Below are positions 4,941 to 5,618 of a stretch of DNA of 5,618 nt, in pieces. The stretch's first letter is position 1; each line of letters starts with the position of its first letter. A program made the translations under genes and the position numbers. The notes under the pieces were generated by a model. The model was given only the letters and a program-made list of their open reading frames with translations. It did no database searches and was not told the DNA's origin. The stretch comes from an uncultured Lachnospiraceae bacterium (GTDB lineage: Bacteria > Bacillota > Clostridia > Lachnospirales > Lachnospiraceae): assembly GCA_902796695.1 (NCBI GenBank), contig CADBQE010000075.1, positions 1 through 5,618 of the forward strand. Direction: 5' to 3'.

Positions 4941-5618
4941 ATGTACAAGATCGTCAGGAAAAAAGAACTGAATCCTACCGTGACGCAGATGGAGATCCTG
5001 GCCCCCCTGGTAGCGAACAAGGCCCTGCCGGGGCAGTTCATCATCCTCCGGGTCGATGAAGAAGGCGAACGGATCCCGCTGACCGTCGCCGGCACGGATC
5101 CGAAGGAAGGCACGGTCAAGATCATCTTCCAGATCGTCGGCGAGACCACCCTGCGCTTAAACCACAAGCAGGAAGGCGAAGAGATCGCGGACTTTGTGGG
5201 CCCGCTGGGACGTCCCACGGAAACGGAAGGCATTAAGAAAGTCTGCATCGTCGGCGGCGGCGTGGGCTGCGCCATCGCGCTTCCCGTGGCCGAGGAATTC
5301 CACCGTCTGGGTGCGGAAGTGACCAGCATCATCGGTTTCCGCAGCGTGGATCTGCTGATCCTGGAGGACGAATTCAAGGCCTGCTCCGACAGACTGATCG
5401 TCATGTCGGATGACGGCTCCTACGGCCGTCACGGCAACGTAACGGTGCCTTTGAAGGAAATGCTGGAAGCCGGCGAAAAATTTGACCTGGTCCTGGCTAT
5501 CGGCCCCGGCATCATGATGAAGTTCACGGTGCTGACCTGCAAGCCGTTCGGCGTGCCCTGCCGCGTTTCCATGAACCCGATCATGATCGACGGCACCGGC
5601 ATGTGCGGCGGCTGCCGC
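4941..5618 (+). CDS. nfnA: NfnA-type FAD/[2Fe-2S] ferredoxin-NADP+ oxidoreductase subunit (partial, open at the right edge)
   Basis: The reading frame gives 226 residues without a stop. It belongs to the ferredoxin-NADP reductase/PyrK-like flavoproteins, often annotated as sulfide/dihydroorotate dehydrogenase-like FAD/NAD-binding protein, and matches NfnA, the small subunit of electron-bifurcating NADH-dependent ferredoxin:NADP+ oxidoreductase. Landmarks are LPGQFIILR (29-37), the flavin-binding RIPLTVAG (44-51), VGPLGRPTE (86-94), the NAD-binding VCIVGGGVGCA (101-111), DDGSYGRHG (157-165), AIGPGIMMK (186-194) and MIDGTGMCGGCR (215-226). Asp217, Cys222 and Cys225 are the expected first three ligands of the [2Fe-2S] cluster; the fourth ligand, a Cys, would lie just beyond the window. 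The start has a strong AAAGGAG site (4928-4934). The next gene should be the large subunit NfnB (GltA-like). PyrK is less likely because of the MNPIMIDGTGMCG form of the cluster motif. Confidence 0.9.
   Translation, partial: MYKIVRKKELNPTVTQMEILAPLVANKALPGQFIILRVDEEGERIPLTVAGTDPKEGTVKIIFQIVGETTLRLNHKQEGEEIADFVGPLGRPTETEGIKKVCIVGGGVGCAIALPVAEEFHRLGAEVTSIIGFRSVDLLILEDEFKACSDRLIVMSDDGSYGRHGNVTVPLKEMLEAGEKFDLVLAIGPGIMMKFTVLTCKPFGVPCRVSMNPIMIDGTGMCGGCR

Overview
The window is GC-rich, gene-dense chromosomal DNA, most likely from an anaerobic, gut-type Clostridia member (Bacillota). The evidence is formate-THF ligase with FolD, an NfnA-type flavoprotein, a DEDDh exonuclease of the kind found in Lachnospiraceae and relatives, a chromosomal TraX-family protein, AGGAG-like ribosome sites and TATAAT-type promoters. 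The species cannot be named from this sequence. I see no mobile element, CRISPR array, tRNA or rRNA.

Layout. Positions 1-256 (minus strand) hold the N-terminal part of an XRE-family regulator that runs off the left edge. A 156-base divergent intergenic region (257-412) carries a promoter for each direction and a small palindrome over the regulator's -10 box. Four plus-strand genes follow, closely packed: fhs (413-2083), folD (2124-2990), a DEDDh 3'-5' exonuclease with a zinc-ribbon-like module and a very basic tail (3027-4124), and a TraX-family membrane protein (4126-4866). The gaps are 40, 36 and 1 base with no evident terminator, so they probably form one operon. After 74 bases comes nfnA (4941 to the right edge, open), which has a strong ribosome binding site, a candidate promoter inside the end of traX and a 19-base inverted repeat in its leader.

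How the genes fit together. Fhs activates formate to 10-formyl-THF and FolD interconverts methenyl- and methylene-THF with NAD(P)(H). Nfn normally couples NADH and reduced ferredoxin to NADPH formation. The set therefore links one-carbon metabolism (purine and serine/glycine supply, or the methyl branch of the Wood-Ljungdahl pathway) to reductant supply. The exonuclease and TraX-like protein have no obvious metabolic link.

The most notable point is FolD. Ungapped alignment to the family, made from memory, puts Leu at both the catalytic Lys (E. coli K54) and the active-site Gln (E. coli Q98), while Tyr and Asp are kept. This predicts loss or weakening of cyclohydrolase activity and a need for a separate cyclohydrolase such as FchA, which is not in the window. 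I do not see a wholly new multi-gene system here.
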